A stretch of 64,000 bases of DNA, from assembly GCA_963402885.1 (NCBI GenBank), contig OY727095.1:625001-689000 (forward strand), read 5' to 3'. This stretch comes from Antedon bifida (Eukaryota; Echinodermata; Crinoidea; Comatulida; Antedonidae). Made by a program: the position numbers and the translations under genes. Below, in pieces: positions 1-12,100 of this stretch. Numbering within the stretch: position 1 is the first letter of the stretch; each line of letters opens with the position of its first letter. The notes beneath the pieces are model-generated. The model had not been told where the DNA came from. It was given only the letters and a program-made list of their open reading frames with translations, and made no database searches.

Positions 1-720
1 CCTTAACACGCAAAACAATCTTAGTTTCCGTCAGGATTGGGTGCTGTACTCCTCAAAAACAGAAACTAGAGGAATGCTTCTCGATAAAAAAAATGATTTG
101 TGTTAATATTCCAAATTCAAATTATCTTAATCAGGAATTATTTATTGTAAAATACTTTTAAAAAGACTTTTTAGCTAATGGGATGGGAGGGTTATGTGTT
201 TTGTACTTTTGATATTTTCAAAAGGCAATTTGACGCGCCATACTCTTTAGAGGTTGACATGTACTACCACATTGGTACCGACATTTAGTCCGTTTTAGCT
301 ATCAGCGAGAGTACACGTGGGTAAGAAAATGTGCTGTTTGTTGTTTAAAATACCATATAGCCTATATAGCCTAGGCCTAAGGGAATAATTTAAAGTAAAG
401 CATTCTTGGAAAATAAACATTGAACAAATTCATTGTAAAAATATGCATTAGTATCATTGAATGAATACTGTTACCTTTTTTAAGCCTAGGCTTAGCTAGA
501 CTGGTGATGCAAAACTTCCACTTTTGTTTGCAAGCGGAGTAATTCGATCCACTGTGTATTCAAATCGGTCCCAAACCAATGTAAGCCTAGGCCTAGCTAG
601 TATAGGAAGTAGTATGTAGACTGTTTAGGATGTGGACTGACATTAATGATTTTTTTTTTATTTAATTATTTGGTATTTACATTAGCAGGTAAGAATAACA
701 TGTAAATGTATTCAAAAGCC
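1..720. other. 5' flank of gene 1, duplicated at 25060-25800
   Basis: No gene is seen. The stretch matches 25060 to about 25800 almost base for base apart from small indels, for example the shared start CCTTAACACGCAAAACAATC. It marks the left edge of the segmental duplication in this window. The palindromic word AGGCCTA recurs (around 365-375, 485-495, 585-600), as it does throughout the non-coding parts of the window. Confidence 0.8.
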
Positions 721-1260
721 ATATACATCTGATGATAGAGGTAGGCCTACAGGTAAAATAAAAATATATTGAGACATGCCATGTCTCATGTCACATGGTG
801 TATTCAAAAGCCATATACATCTGATGATAGAGGTACTGGTAAAATAAAGATATATTGAGACATGGTGTATTCAAAAACCATATACATCTGATGATAGAGG
901 TACTAGTAAAATAAAGATATATTGAGACATGGTGTATTCAAAAGCCATCTGATGATAGAGGTACAGGTAAAATAAGATATATTGAGACATGGTGTATTCA
1001 AAAGCCATCTGATGATAGAGGTACAGGTAAAATAAGATATATTGAGACATGGTGTATTCAAAAGCCATATACATCTGATGATAGAGGTACTGGTAAAATA
1101 AGATATATTGAGACATGGTGTATTCAAAAGCCATATACATCTGATGATAGAGGTACTGGTAAAATAAGATATATTGAGACATGGTGTATTCAAAAGCCAT
1201 ATACATCTGATGATAAAGGTACTGGTAAAATAATATATATTGAGACATAATTTATTCAAA
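720..1260 (+). repeat. 66-bp tandem repeat (VNTR), about 8 copies
   Basis: The unit is about 66 bp and contains CATCTGATGATAGAGGTAC and TATATTGAGACATG. Some copies lack a 6-bp ATACAT and are 60 bp. Because 66 and 60 are multiples of 3, long reading frames run through the array, but they only repeat the unit and have no gene context. The paralogous array at 27186-27432 has about 4 copies, so copy number has changed since duplication. Confidence 0.9.
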
Positions 1261-1302
1261 TGCCATTTGATGACTTTGTTTTATAGAATGTTATTTTTAC
1301 AG

Positions 1303-1460
1303 GGAAATATTTCTAGCAATGGAGCTGACATAGGTCTTATGGGTAAACAACAAAAGAATCCATACCAATGGGAGATGTGGAATGTAAATGACAATGCCAG
1401 GTTGACACTACCACTGAACGCCAACAATGATGAAACATCCATCAGAATTAGATCAGTCAG
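1303..1460 (+). pseudogene. Candidate coding exon, frameshifted copy
   Basis: The segment follows a good acceptor (TTATTTTTACAG) and precedes a donor (TCAG followed by GTTAGT). The frame reads GNISSNGADIGLMGKQQKN and further. The paralogous segment at 27888-28047 is 160 bp and stays open to its donor (phase 0 in, phase 1 out). This one is 158 bp: a 2-bp deletion in the GAAACATCC stretch shifts the last 10 or so codons. I do not recognise the peptide. It may be an upstream exon of this gene family, or an exon of an unrelated gene caught in the duplication. The conserved splice signals are seen; that it is ever transcribed is inference. Confidence 0.35.
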
Positions 1461-1832
1461 GTTAGTCAATAAATGATATGAAATCATTCTTAATGAGAAT
1501 CTCAGTGGGCTTATTCTTGAAAACATTTTAAGTTCATCTCAAAATGAGTCTGTGTGCTTAATTATTTCAAAAGAATCATTCACCCCATCCCCTAAGTAAA
1601 TGTATTAAAAAGAAGCACATCTCAAAAAAAGATAATCAGTTGGCTAAATCTCAAGAACATTATTTGTCTAGAAGTACAGTAATTCCCTCCGTATTTTAGT
1701 TGAATGACTGGTCTCAATAGTCATAATGTTGTCTATATCAACCAGCAACTATCAGCCAATCAACATTCTCCAAAAGTTATGTCTCATCTTTGTCAACAGA
1801 GGGCTCACTCAATTTTAAACCAATCAACATTC

Positions 1833-3560
1833 GAGGTATATTCAGAGCGTCATTTCGACGATCGAGCATTCTCTACTTCTACGGAGTGCCATTTATGCCT
1901 TTATTTACTTCCGAATTAGAAATAGTACTACGGTAACTGCTCCAGTGGACCAAATTTAGCACCGGTGGAGCACAGTGATATAAAATAGAAATAAGTCACT
2001 AATTTTAATATCTTTTCGTATGTTAATACACTGTGCTCAAGTGGACACAATTTGGCGCCAGTGAGGAGCACAGTGATATAAAATAGAAATAAGTCACTGA
2101 ATGTTAATATCTTTTCGTATGTTAATACACTGTGCTCAAGTGGACCCAATTTGGAGCCAGGGGAGCACAGTGATATAAAATAGAAAAAAGTCACTGAATT
2201 TTAATATCTTTTCGTATGTTAATACACTGTGCTCAAGTTTATTTTTATTTTATATCAATGTGCTCCACTGGCGCCAAATTAGGTCCACTTGAGCACAGTG
2301 TATTAACATACGAAAATATATTAACATTTAGTGACTTTTTTTCCTATTTTATATCACTGTGCTCTCCTGATGCCAAATTGGGTCCACTTGAGCACAGTGT
2401 ATTAACATACGAAAATATATTAAAATTCAATGACTTAATTCTATTTTATTTCACTGTGCTCCACTGGCGCCAAATTGGGTCCACTTGAGCACAGTGTATT
2501 AACATACGAACATATTAACATTCAGTGACTTATTTCTATTTTATATCACTGTGCTCCACTGGCTCCAAATTGGGTCCACTTGAGCACAGTGTATTAACAT
2601 ACGAAAAGATATTAAAATTCAGTGACTTATTTCTATTTTATATCACTGTGCTCAACTGGCGCCAAATTGGATCCACTAGAGCACAGTGTATTAACATACC
2701 AAAAGATATTAAAATTCAGTGACTTATTTCTATTTTATATCACTGTGCTCCACTGGCTCCAAATTGGGTCCACTTGAGCACAGTGTATTAACATACGAAA
2801 AGATATTAAAATTAGTGACTTATTTCTATTTGATATCACTGTGCTCCACCGGTGCTAAATTTGGTCCACTTGAGCACAGTGTATTAACATACAAAAAGAT
2901 ATTAAAATTCAGTGACTTATTTCTATTTTATATCACTGTGCTCAACTGGCGCCAAATTGGGTCCACTTGAGCACAGTGTATTAACATACGAAAATATATT
3001 AAAATTCAATGACTTAATTCTATTTTATTTCACTGTGCTCCACTGGCGCCAAATTGGGTTCACTTGACCACAGTGTATTAACATACGAACATATTAACAT
3101 TCAGTGACTTATTTCTATTTTATATCACTGTGCTCCACTGGCTCCAAATTGGGTCCACTTGAGCACAGTGTATTAACATACGAAAAGATATTAAAATTCA
3201 GTGACTTATTTCTATTTTATATCACTGTGCTCAACTGGCGCCAAATTGGATCCACTAGAGCACAGTGTATTAACATACCAAAAGATATTAAAATTCAGTG
3301 ACTTATTTCTATTTTATATCACTGTGCTCCACTGGCTCCAAATTGGGTCCACTTGAGCACAGTGTATTAACATACGAAAAGATATTAAAATTAGTGACTT
3401 ATTTCTATTTGATATCACTGTGCTCCACCGGTGCTAAATTTGGTCCACTGGACCAGTTACCGTAGTACTATTTCTATTTCGGAAGTAAATAAAGGCATAA
3501 ATGGCGCTCCGTAGAAGTAGAGAATGCTCGATCGTCGAAATGACGCTCTGAATATACCTC
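1833..3560. mobile_element. 1.73-kb foldback element holding a two-way minisatellite
   Basis: The ends are long inverted repeats of about 110 bp (GAGGTATATTCAGAGCGTC at 1833; its complement ends at 3560). They are flanked by the direct repeat AACATTC (1826-1832 and 3561-3567). The paralogous site at 28421-28427 has a single AACATTC and no insert, which fixes the boundaries. The interior is about 16 copies of a 95-100 bp unit containing CACTGTGCTC and GTCCACTTGAGCACAGTG. Roughly three copies run in reverse (to about 2235) and 13 forward. A block near 2446-2880 recurs near 3025-3459, a higher-order repeat with 579-bp offset. No transposase is encoded. Confidence 0.85.
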
Positions 3561-3643
3561 AACATTCTCTATAAAATGCTTCCTCATACTCATCAATAGA
3601 GGGCTCACTTTACAACTATTCTATAAACTAGAATAACTACAAC

Positions 3644-4454
3644 CAAAGAATATATATCACAAGAATTAAAGTAATCCGCGATTTTCCCTGTAACAGTAAT
3701 ATTGTCCATGTGGTAGGGCGACGCCATAAGTGAGGATGTATACAACTTTTTATGACGGTTACACTAATCTAAACCTGGACCACCGGTAGTATTTCCATGA
3801 TAGAAAATGTTATACACTACATGCCAACATCATGTTAAATGCTGTTTGGATATTTAATTGTTCGTTTCAATTTATGTAGTAAAAACTGCAGAATAAACAG
3901 TTCGCTTCATCAACCGGGCGCTACGATAGCGCTACCAGGCGTGCTGGTATTGACACGTTTTCACGAAGGGTAGTTTAATAATATTTCTATATTTAACTTG
4001 TTTCTGGTAAAACAAATAAATGTTAATGAAATTTAACATTGTATCCTATTAATAACATGTATTTTATACTAATTTATATCATAAAAACAATACTTAATTT
4101 ACCGGGCGTAGATTAGTATGCGGCAATGGTAAAGAATAGGCCGTGCTGAGTAACGCTTCATTGATTTTTGGTGTTGCTGTTTGGCCTTTTTTGTGAACTA
4201 ATTTAGCATGGTAGTAAATAATTGTCTGTAGAAGTGAATATACACTAGTTTGTTATTAAATATGTTGTATAAAATGTTTTACAATTGCAAAATATATTAT
4301 CATAATTCTATTTAATGTGACATGTATAATATCTATTAAATCAAGTCTTATTTAGTCTGTATACATCTGCCCTTATGAGGGCGGCATCACTCTCTGTTAC
4401 AATTTTCTCATGCCAAAATCGCGGAATACTCATTCTTGTGATATATATTCTTTG
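3644..4454. mobile_element. TIR element, family CAAAGAATATATATCACAAG, copy 1
   Basis: CAAAGAATATATATCACAAG at 3644 is matched by its exact complement ending at 4454. Subterminal homology continues (CGCGATTTTCCC / CAAAATCGCG). No reading frame of note lies inside. The orthologous copy in the second duplicon is 28504-29190, shorter through an internal deletion. An independent insertion in the opposite orientation lies at 26021-26845. A 7-8 bp target duplication at that third copy suggests a hAT-like non-autonomous element. Confidence 0.75.
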
Positions 4455-6130
4455 GCTCTTCTCTCAGCATAGGTGATTCCTTTATCTTTGTCAATAGAGG
4501 GCTCACTTTACAACTTGAAGCCAATCAACATTCTCTAGTGGGCTGTACTGCTTCCTATTTTCCTTCTCTGCACACACAGACACACAGATCATCAGTATTG
4601 GGTTTCTCACAACCAGCTTTTCTCCCTATATTTTAAAAACAAAATTCTGTCAATTCTCACAAATCTTGCTTCCTAAATCGGTATTAATTAAATTATTACT
4701 TGACACGTCAGCCAAGAGAGGGAATCTGGGAGCACGGTATACTGCTGTACTAGAAAAAATATAAATACCTTTTTATATACTTAGTTTTAAAAACCCCATC
4801 AAAAGAGAGTTCACAAATAAGTTTTGTTCATGCAACTGAAATATTTATTTTTCATCTAATAAAGAAAGATTATAATGCTTGAATTAAAGTTCATACCTGC
4901 TGGTAGATAATATTAGAAAATTTAAACAAGATTTCGGCACTGGAAAAAAATTCAACATACCTTGAACTGATGTCATAGGAGGTCATAATAAATCTCACAA
5001 CCTCGCATGGTTTCTTCTGATCAAGAAATTTGTTAAAATTCATGGATATGTTGTTTGTTCGTTTATAATAGTTTGTCTTTCTAATATTAATTCTTGTTTG
5101 AGACAACACACATACTCCAAATTTCATTTCCATCATTTCATATGAAATAATAAAACAAAAATATATAATAAATATAATATAAAATAAATATTATCGCGCA
5201 TTTTATAATCGATTATTCACATTCATTTCTCTTTGTGTTGCCAGAAAATCATTAATAATCATAAATATTAAGTAATAATAATAATATATAAGTTCTACTC
5301 CAGCACTTGTATTTAGTATTTATAAACACTATACATGGCGTATTACACAAAATCCTAATTTAATAGTAAAGGTGATGTTAAACAACAATACATTCTGTCT
5401 GCTCTACTTTCCTTTTGTTCATTGGAAAATCAGTAAACACAATAAATTTCTATATATACAGAAGGCAGCCATGCTAGAATGGTTATTGAAGTTGTATCAT
5501 AAATTCTGTTGTCACTTTGCATAACAATAAATATCAATAGAAATGTACAGTACCACTGTTTAGAGCAGCGTTTATACTGTAGATTGCCTGACCAGTGAGC
5601 AGGGGAAAGTGGCTTATAGAGTTTAATAGATTTGTTTTAAAGGAAAACATACAAAGTATTGCAAGAATGATATTATTCTTTTTACTGGAAGTTTCTCATT
5701 AATTTCACTGTAAGTAAATACTGTTTTTATACTATGTATTTAAATTACAAAAATATCAGCTTAAATTAATATCAACTTATGATATGGCAGTAAGCAATAA
5801 TAGTTTAAACATTATGTTACTATGTCAACTAAATATAGCCTTGATAAATCTATTTATATATTTTCAACTATTAAATATGTATTGTCCTCCAAAAACACTA
5901 ATGAAAAATGAAATTAGTAATGACAGACTTTGAATAGGCCAATCACTTCCGTAAAAAAAAACTGTTTTCACTTATAAAAAGACAAAACAGTTAAATTTAA
6001 GCAAAAACCCATTACTTTCATCCAATAATTTGTTATTGAACTATATGTGACATACTCAACAAAAATATTCTAAAAATACAATATATTTTGAATCTGATAA
6101 CATTCCAAATTTTTACTTTAGATAAAAGAT
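4455..6130. other. Non-coding flank shared by both duplicons
   Basis: This AT-rich sequence is collinear with 29191-30880. It includes a minus-strand open frame of 81 codons (4891-5136) whose counterpart (29629-29874) is also open. The frame lacks a recognisable domain and sits in sequence equally conserved outside it, so I do not call it a gene. Nothing else is seen. Confidence 0.6.
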
Positions 6131-6162
6131 TTTATTTTACAACAGATATTGTTTCCAATTGG

Positions 6163-6765
6163 TATAATAATGTTGTTGGTTCATATTCAAGCTAGATGCT
6201 GTGTAACTAAGTACGGAATACAACAATATCTTTTAGCTTATTATTTGGTTTCATATTCAAGTTAGATGCTGTGTAACTAAGTACTGAATACAACAATACG
6301 TTTTAGCTTATTATTTGGTTTCATATTCAAGCTAGATGCTGTGTATCTAAGTACTGAATACAACAATAGGTTTTAGCTTATTATTTGGTTTCATATTCAA
6401 GTTAGATGCTGTGTATCTAAGTAGGCCTACTGAATACAACAATATGTTTTAGTTTATTATTTGGTTTCATATTTAAGCTAGATGCTGTGTAACTAAGTAC
6501 TGAATACAACAATAGGGGTTAGCTTATTATTTGGTTTCATATTCAATCTAGATGCTGTGTATCTAAGTACTGAATACAACAATAGGTTTTAGCTTATTAT
6601 TTGGTTTCATATTCAAGTCAGATGCTGTGTAACTAAGTACTGAATACCACAATAGGTTTTAGCTTATTATTGGGTTTCATAGTCAAGCTAGATGCTGTGT
6701 AACTACTTACAACAATATGTTTTAGCTTATTATGGTTTCTATTCAAGTTAGATGCTTTGAAATTG
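6163..6765 (+). repeat. About 70-bp tandem repeat, about 9 copies
   Basis: The unit contains TAGATGCTGTGTAACTAAG and TTTTAGCTTATTATTTGGTT. About 9 copies stand here, against about 3 in the paralogous array at 31235-31440, so the array has expanded or contracted since duplication. Confidence 0.85.
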
Positions 6766-7288
6766 TGTGAGGCCCTAGGCTGGTGAATAATGCGTGATTG
6801 ATAACCGACCTGTAGAGTGCGCTGTCTATTATTACAATAGGCCTAATAACAATGTTCAATTTACTGTATTGTGTCTTTTAGCATAACCTTTTGGTTCAGT
6901 TTCTTTATAGAATTGTTTAAAAATGAATTAACGCAGAGTTCAATTCTCGATTAAATGGCATAGCAGGCATGAAGACTAATTTTGTAACTCACCGAATGCA
7001 GTAAAAAGGGTGTTGGCACTTTGCATAACAATAAAGATACAATGCAGGTCTATTAATGTACACTTGTAGCGTTTTGTGCTAGGCCAGGTAGAAAACAACA
7101 TTGCTATGTAGAAAAATTGGAATTCTGAAAAACAAATTGGTTTTAGACTAAAACTTACTTCATAGTAAACCTACTGCTTCAGGCATTTCATATACTCTTT
7201 CAGGAAATCTTTGATATACTATAGATTCAGTACAGGATATAAGTTAAAATGAGGCAGGAAGATTGGACAAATTTGTTATTCTACCCAA

Positions 7289-7572
7289 TTTTCGAGTTAA
7301 AATCACGATTGTGAGGTATGTGATAAATAGGCAAACTGCCTTAAAATAACTTGACATGTTTCGAGAAACTATTCTCATCATCAGAATAGAAAACAACGTC
7401 TAGAGTACTTATATACCAATAGGACAGGTTAAATGAGGAAGTAATTAGCATGATAAAAAACACAGGAACGTGAAAAACAACCTAAGCGTTGATTTCTGTT
7501 CTGATGTCAAGACATTTAAGGCAGTTTGCCTATTTATGAAATGCCTAACAATCGTGATTTTAACTCGAAAGT
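7289..7572. mobile_element. Short TIR element (MITE)
   Basis: TCGAGTTAAAATCACGATTG near 7292 is inverted at 7550-7567, and an inner inverted pair AAATAGGCAAACTGCCTTAA follows. The direct repeat CTACCCAATTT occurs at 7281-7291 and 7597-7607, so the inserted unit may extend to 7596. No counterpart is seen in the second duplicon near 31850-31900. Confidence 0.6.
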
Positions 7573-7889
7573 TTGGTGGAATCATACATGATTGATCTAC
7601 CCAATTTCAATTAAAAAGCAGATAACAAAAAGCTTTTTAGTCTAGTTACTGTATATATAATATTAGTATTCGCAGTTATATGTCAGCACACCACCCATTT
7701 TCAACACTCCTACCTACCACAATTTAATATTGTTCTCCAAGCTGTTAACTGCTAATTGGTTTTTTTATATAAGCATGATTCTGAAAGTGCCCGTATTGAT
7801 ATTTTAATTTATCAAACACTTTGGGACTAGAAGCAAGTCTGTGTTTAGGCTGGTAAATAATTAATGTTTTATTTCCAGTATATATAAAT

Positions 7890-7990
7890 ATTACACTTGC
7901 ACTGATGAAGGGCTAGTGTTGCCCGAAAGCTCTGCTAACTTTTCTGGCTGTTTTACTTTATTGTTTTGATTTAGCTTTTCGCTTTTTTTT
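7890..7990 (+). repeat. Dispersed repeat fragment (GCACTGATGAAGGGCTAGTG)
   Basis: The segment runs from TTACACTTGCACTGATGAAG to a T-rich end. The same sequence occurs split at 40900-40932 and 42143-42240, where a retroelement fragment sits between the halves. It is probably the end of a retrotransposon or SINE; no coding capacity is seen. Confidence 0.5.
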
Positions 7991-8499
7991 TGTATCTCCA
8001 TATTTATTAGTTACATATTTCTATTGAAATGTAGATATGCATACATTTATACATGTTTGACCATATCATAAATGTTATAAATATGGTATGGTGACAGGTA
8101 ATAAGTATAAGAGACACAGAGAGCTGTTATACTTGTTATAAGCCCTCAAACTAATATACTTGTAATAGCTCATATAAGAGCACTTGGATAGTATCAGCTC
8201 AGCATCGTTAATGTAGAATAAATAAATAACATATTCTCCCCATTTAACTTAAACTCATAAACATTTATTATTTGTATACAATTCAACTGCAATCGCTTAA
8301 AACACATTTTCATAATTTTATCAGACAATAAAATGAGAACATTAAAGGACAACTTGACCGAGGACCATATTTTAACAGCGTATTAGGGATGTACATATGA
8401 TTTCAGAACCACCGCGAGATTAAAGATATCGTGGCACGGGCTCACTGTACAGCAGTCGCCATAAATTGCTGTGACGTCACTTAAACAATCCCTAAACAC

Positions 8500-8890
8500 A
8501 AATGAAAGCATAAAACACAGACTCCTTCCTTTAATAAGGTTATACTCCAATATTGGAGCCTCACATGTTCTTTGCTCTAGATTCTTTCTAAGATTGTTTT
8601 TTCATCGTATCAGGCAAAAATTGATATCACAATAATAACTACTGTAGCAATATTGCTTCAATTAATATTCTTTACACTGTAAATAATAATTATTTTAATA
8701 ATTACATGTATGTATATCATTAGTATTGTATCCTACCATCATACATGTTCACAAACATTGTTGCCTGCCGTTTCATTCATCAGTCGTTTAATACTATATG
8801 AAATGATCTTTTGTTTATCCATATTTTAATAGACAGGCATCTTTTATACCAATGAAGAACAAACCAGAAGACCAACAAACTGGATGAACC
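8500..8890. repeat. Duplicon segment, inverted in the second copy
   Basis: The stretch matches 31990-32410 in reverse complement, for example AGGCATCTTTTATACCAATG here against CATTGGTATAAAAGATGCCT there. The rest of the 5' flank is in direct orientation between the duplicons, so this piece was inverted in one of them. 7600-8500 and 8890-9170 hold no gene that I can see. Confidence 0.75.
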
Positions 8891-9173
8891 AAATAAACTA
8901 TAGATAGATAGATAGGTCTTAGGGAAAACTTTTTTTTTTTTTGCATGAACACAAAATTAAATTGAATAATATAAAATGTATCATAAGTACAAATGGGAAC
9001 AAAATCATAACAGAAGCTTACAAATTGAAAAAGCAAGTATGAAATAATATGATGTGTAAGAATTACCATATCAAATAAGGTTTTATATTATTTTAAATAA
9101 TTTTAAAGCCAATATTTATTTCACTAGACAATTCACAACATGCCATTTGTTATCTAGTATTTTGATTTTTCAG

Positions 9174-12100
9174 ACTGATACTATATTTGCTGAAATGGCA
9201 GAAGATGATGCTGAAAAGGAAAAGTTCTCTGATTTGAAAGCTGATCTTAGAAAACACTATAATGGTATCAAATACAAATGGTTAAGGCTACTCCTATTCG
9301 ACCATTTAGCGTTAGCAGACATCGCTTGTATAAATGCAACTGGAGCAACTTTATTGAAGGCATTAGAAGACAAAGGTTGTATTACGCCTACTAAAGTTCA
9401 GCTTCTTTCAGAGATTGCTTATATATCAGAATTAAAGGTTGCTCAAGATCTTGTAATTAAGTACATGAAAGACATTGAGCAAAGTGCTGATGAAGAAAGA
9501 TTATCATCATATAGGGAAAACCTTTTTAGGGCATTAAGAGAAGTTCACCCAAAAGCATTCGATGCTGTTATTAGTTATTATGAACTACAAGATTTAGGTT
9601 TTAAAGATATTTGGGACGCAGTACTTGATTTGGAAATTAATGGACAGTTAACCAATGAACCAGACAAAATCAAGAAATTTGCCCAACAACTTGGACAACG
9701 TGCAAAAAACCTATTGCTAGATAGAGGTATGTATTAAGTGTATTTTTTTAATTTTTATTTATTTTTGTTTAACTTCTCACTAACACTGTTAGTGAAGGAT
9801 CTAGACCAACAGGTGGTAAACACCTCTATAAAACTGTCCAGTCCCAATTGCACAGTGGCTGTAGTGTGTGTGACAGTGGCTGTGTTTGTGTGGACTAGTA
9901 CACCGGGGTAACCCCCTACTCGTCTCGAAAGATGTACTAGGTTCTTTAAAGTGCACATGAGCTATGTGTACACTAGACCTACGGTTTATAGTCTTATCTA
10001 TCTTGTTATTTGATAGGTGAAAGGTAGGTACCACTAGAAATAGTACAAATGTACAATTCATTTTTTTAACAAAATGGGAAAAATAGATTTAACCCATTTT
10101 ATTGGAATGCTTTGTGCACATTTTTAGTATCCACTGTATTTAATTTACTTACAAGAATACAAGAAACTTTATTTGCTTTCGTAAAATACAAAGAAATGTA
10201 GGTTCACAATAATTCTGATGAAAAGACTTGAAAAATGATAAAAAGTGTAAAAGTAAACATTAACAATAAAAAAGACATCTTTCAAAAAAAAAGTTAAAAT
10301 TGTAAGGTTACAAATTTTCATTCTTGAGGCACATGTTTTAAAAATATGAATAGTATTTGGCCCAAACAGACTTCTAAATCGACATTGCACTGTATGTGGT
10401 GGACAAAATATGTTATTCAGTATATTATTTGTTTGTTTTTTTTTAAGTTGTAACAATGCCAGTAAAGGTCTATTTCAAGAATAAAGTTAGTGGGATTAAT
10501 GGATGTCTGCAATCTATTCAGCAAAAGAACAGGTTGAACCAAAATGTATTGTCATCTTTCAAGATCAATGGACTAGGAATCAAAGATCCAAAAGCATCAC
10601 TAGTCTTTCTTTTATGTACAAGTAGTCAAGAATCTTTAACAAGTTTAATGAACTTACATTTGAAAGATGAGTTAACCAAAGGTTTAGCAAATATCTTAGA
10701 ACCAGAAAACCAACAAAAGTTTGTGAAAGACTGGACGACAAGCTTTGTCTTAGAAGAATTCAAAGCTGCTTGTATGAAGCTTGAAAATAAAGGTACAATT
10801 TAATTTCATTTAGAATTAAGAAAATTATATATTTTATTTATATAAATTTTACACAACATTTTATCCAACAGAAATGGTATAACCTTTATCAGAAATGGTC
10901 CATGGTGTAACAACAATAAATGAATTATATTTAAACAATACTAGTTCAACTTGATGATTTTGGTTATCTGTTCATTTTTGTTTTATTTTTAAGTTAATTT
11001 TTAACCATCACAAGTTTTTAAATTACAAATAATAATAATAATAATAATATTTATTCGGCAAAAGTTCATAAAGTACAATTCATCTTGCCAGGAGCAAGTA
11101 ATAGGCATGAGCCCAAACAGAAAACTGCTCTTACTCCATCATTACTTATAAAATACAAAAATAACAAAACTAAGTAGCACAAATTAAGTCAAAATAAAAC
11201 AAAACAAAACAAAGTTATAATGAGATACACCAATTAAAAATAAGCTGCATTGAATAAACAGTATAAACAATTTCAACTTAATATTTTGAGATCAAATGTT
11301 TGGTGAGTTGGGATTTAAAGTCTGAAATTGTAGCACATTGTTTAATTTCATTGGGAAGTTGCTCCCATAATCTAGGGAAAATAACAAACGATGAATTTAA
11401 AAATGTATTGGTCTTTGCCTTCCAATGTATTAACCGCCCTTCACACCTCTCACTTGATCTCACAAACTCATTAAAGGATGAGGGACAGAGGCCATGCATT
11501 ATTTTAAAACCTAATGTGAGTCTATACACTTTAAATATATCTTCAATACTTAAAATATTTAGGGTCTTTAACCTATATAAATATGAAGTGTCCCAATTTC
11601 CTTCTTTTCTGTACATAATTATTCTAGTGGCCTTTCTCTGAACCCTTTCAAGTCTATACATATGAGATATTTCAGTAGGTGCCCACATACAACAACAGTA
11701 AGTCACAACAGGTAGTATTAGTGCTTTGTAAAGATTTAGCATTGCCATCCAAGACATTGCTTTACTACATCTTGAAACAAAACCAAGAAGTTTGCTTGCC
11801 TTACTACAAACATAATCTACATGAGAGTGGCATGTTAATTTACTGTTGATATATACACCAAGTAGTTTAAATTCATGGACTCTTTCCGTTGAAACGGAAT
11901 TGATATCGTAAGCAAATATGATGGGATCTTTACACCTGGATAAACTCATTGCTGCACATTTTGATGCATTTAATGGTAGTTTATTTAAAACTGACCATTC
12001 ATAAATCTTATTTAAATCACTCTGTAACTTTATACAGTCTTCTAATTCATGAATAGGTCTTGAAATGGTATTGTCATCTGCAAATTGAAAAATTGAAGAT

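Noticed and set aside
871..1259. Two overlapping minus-strand open frames of more than 110 codons
   Set aside because: They only read through the 66-bp tandem repeat, whose length is a multiple of three. There is no start context, splice signal or non-repeat sequence.
1928..3301. Several 65-90 codon frames with repeated peptide YFYFISLCSTG
   Set aside because: They follow the minisatellite units inside the foldback element, and both orientations stay open for the same reason.
4891..5136. 81-codon frame open in both duplicons (also 29629-29874)
   Set aside because: Identity is no higher than in the neighbouring non-coding flank, and no domain or splice context is seen.
9755..10061. Minus-strand frames in the first gene 1 intron
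   Set aside because: They overlap each other in different frames, sit in a low-complexity GTGTGTG-rich intron and have no paralogous support.
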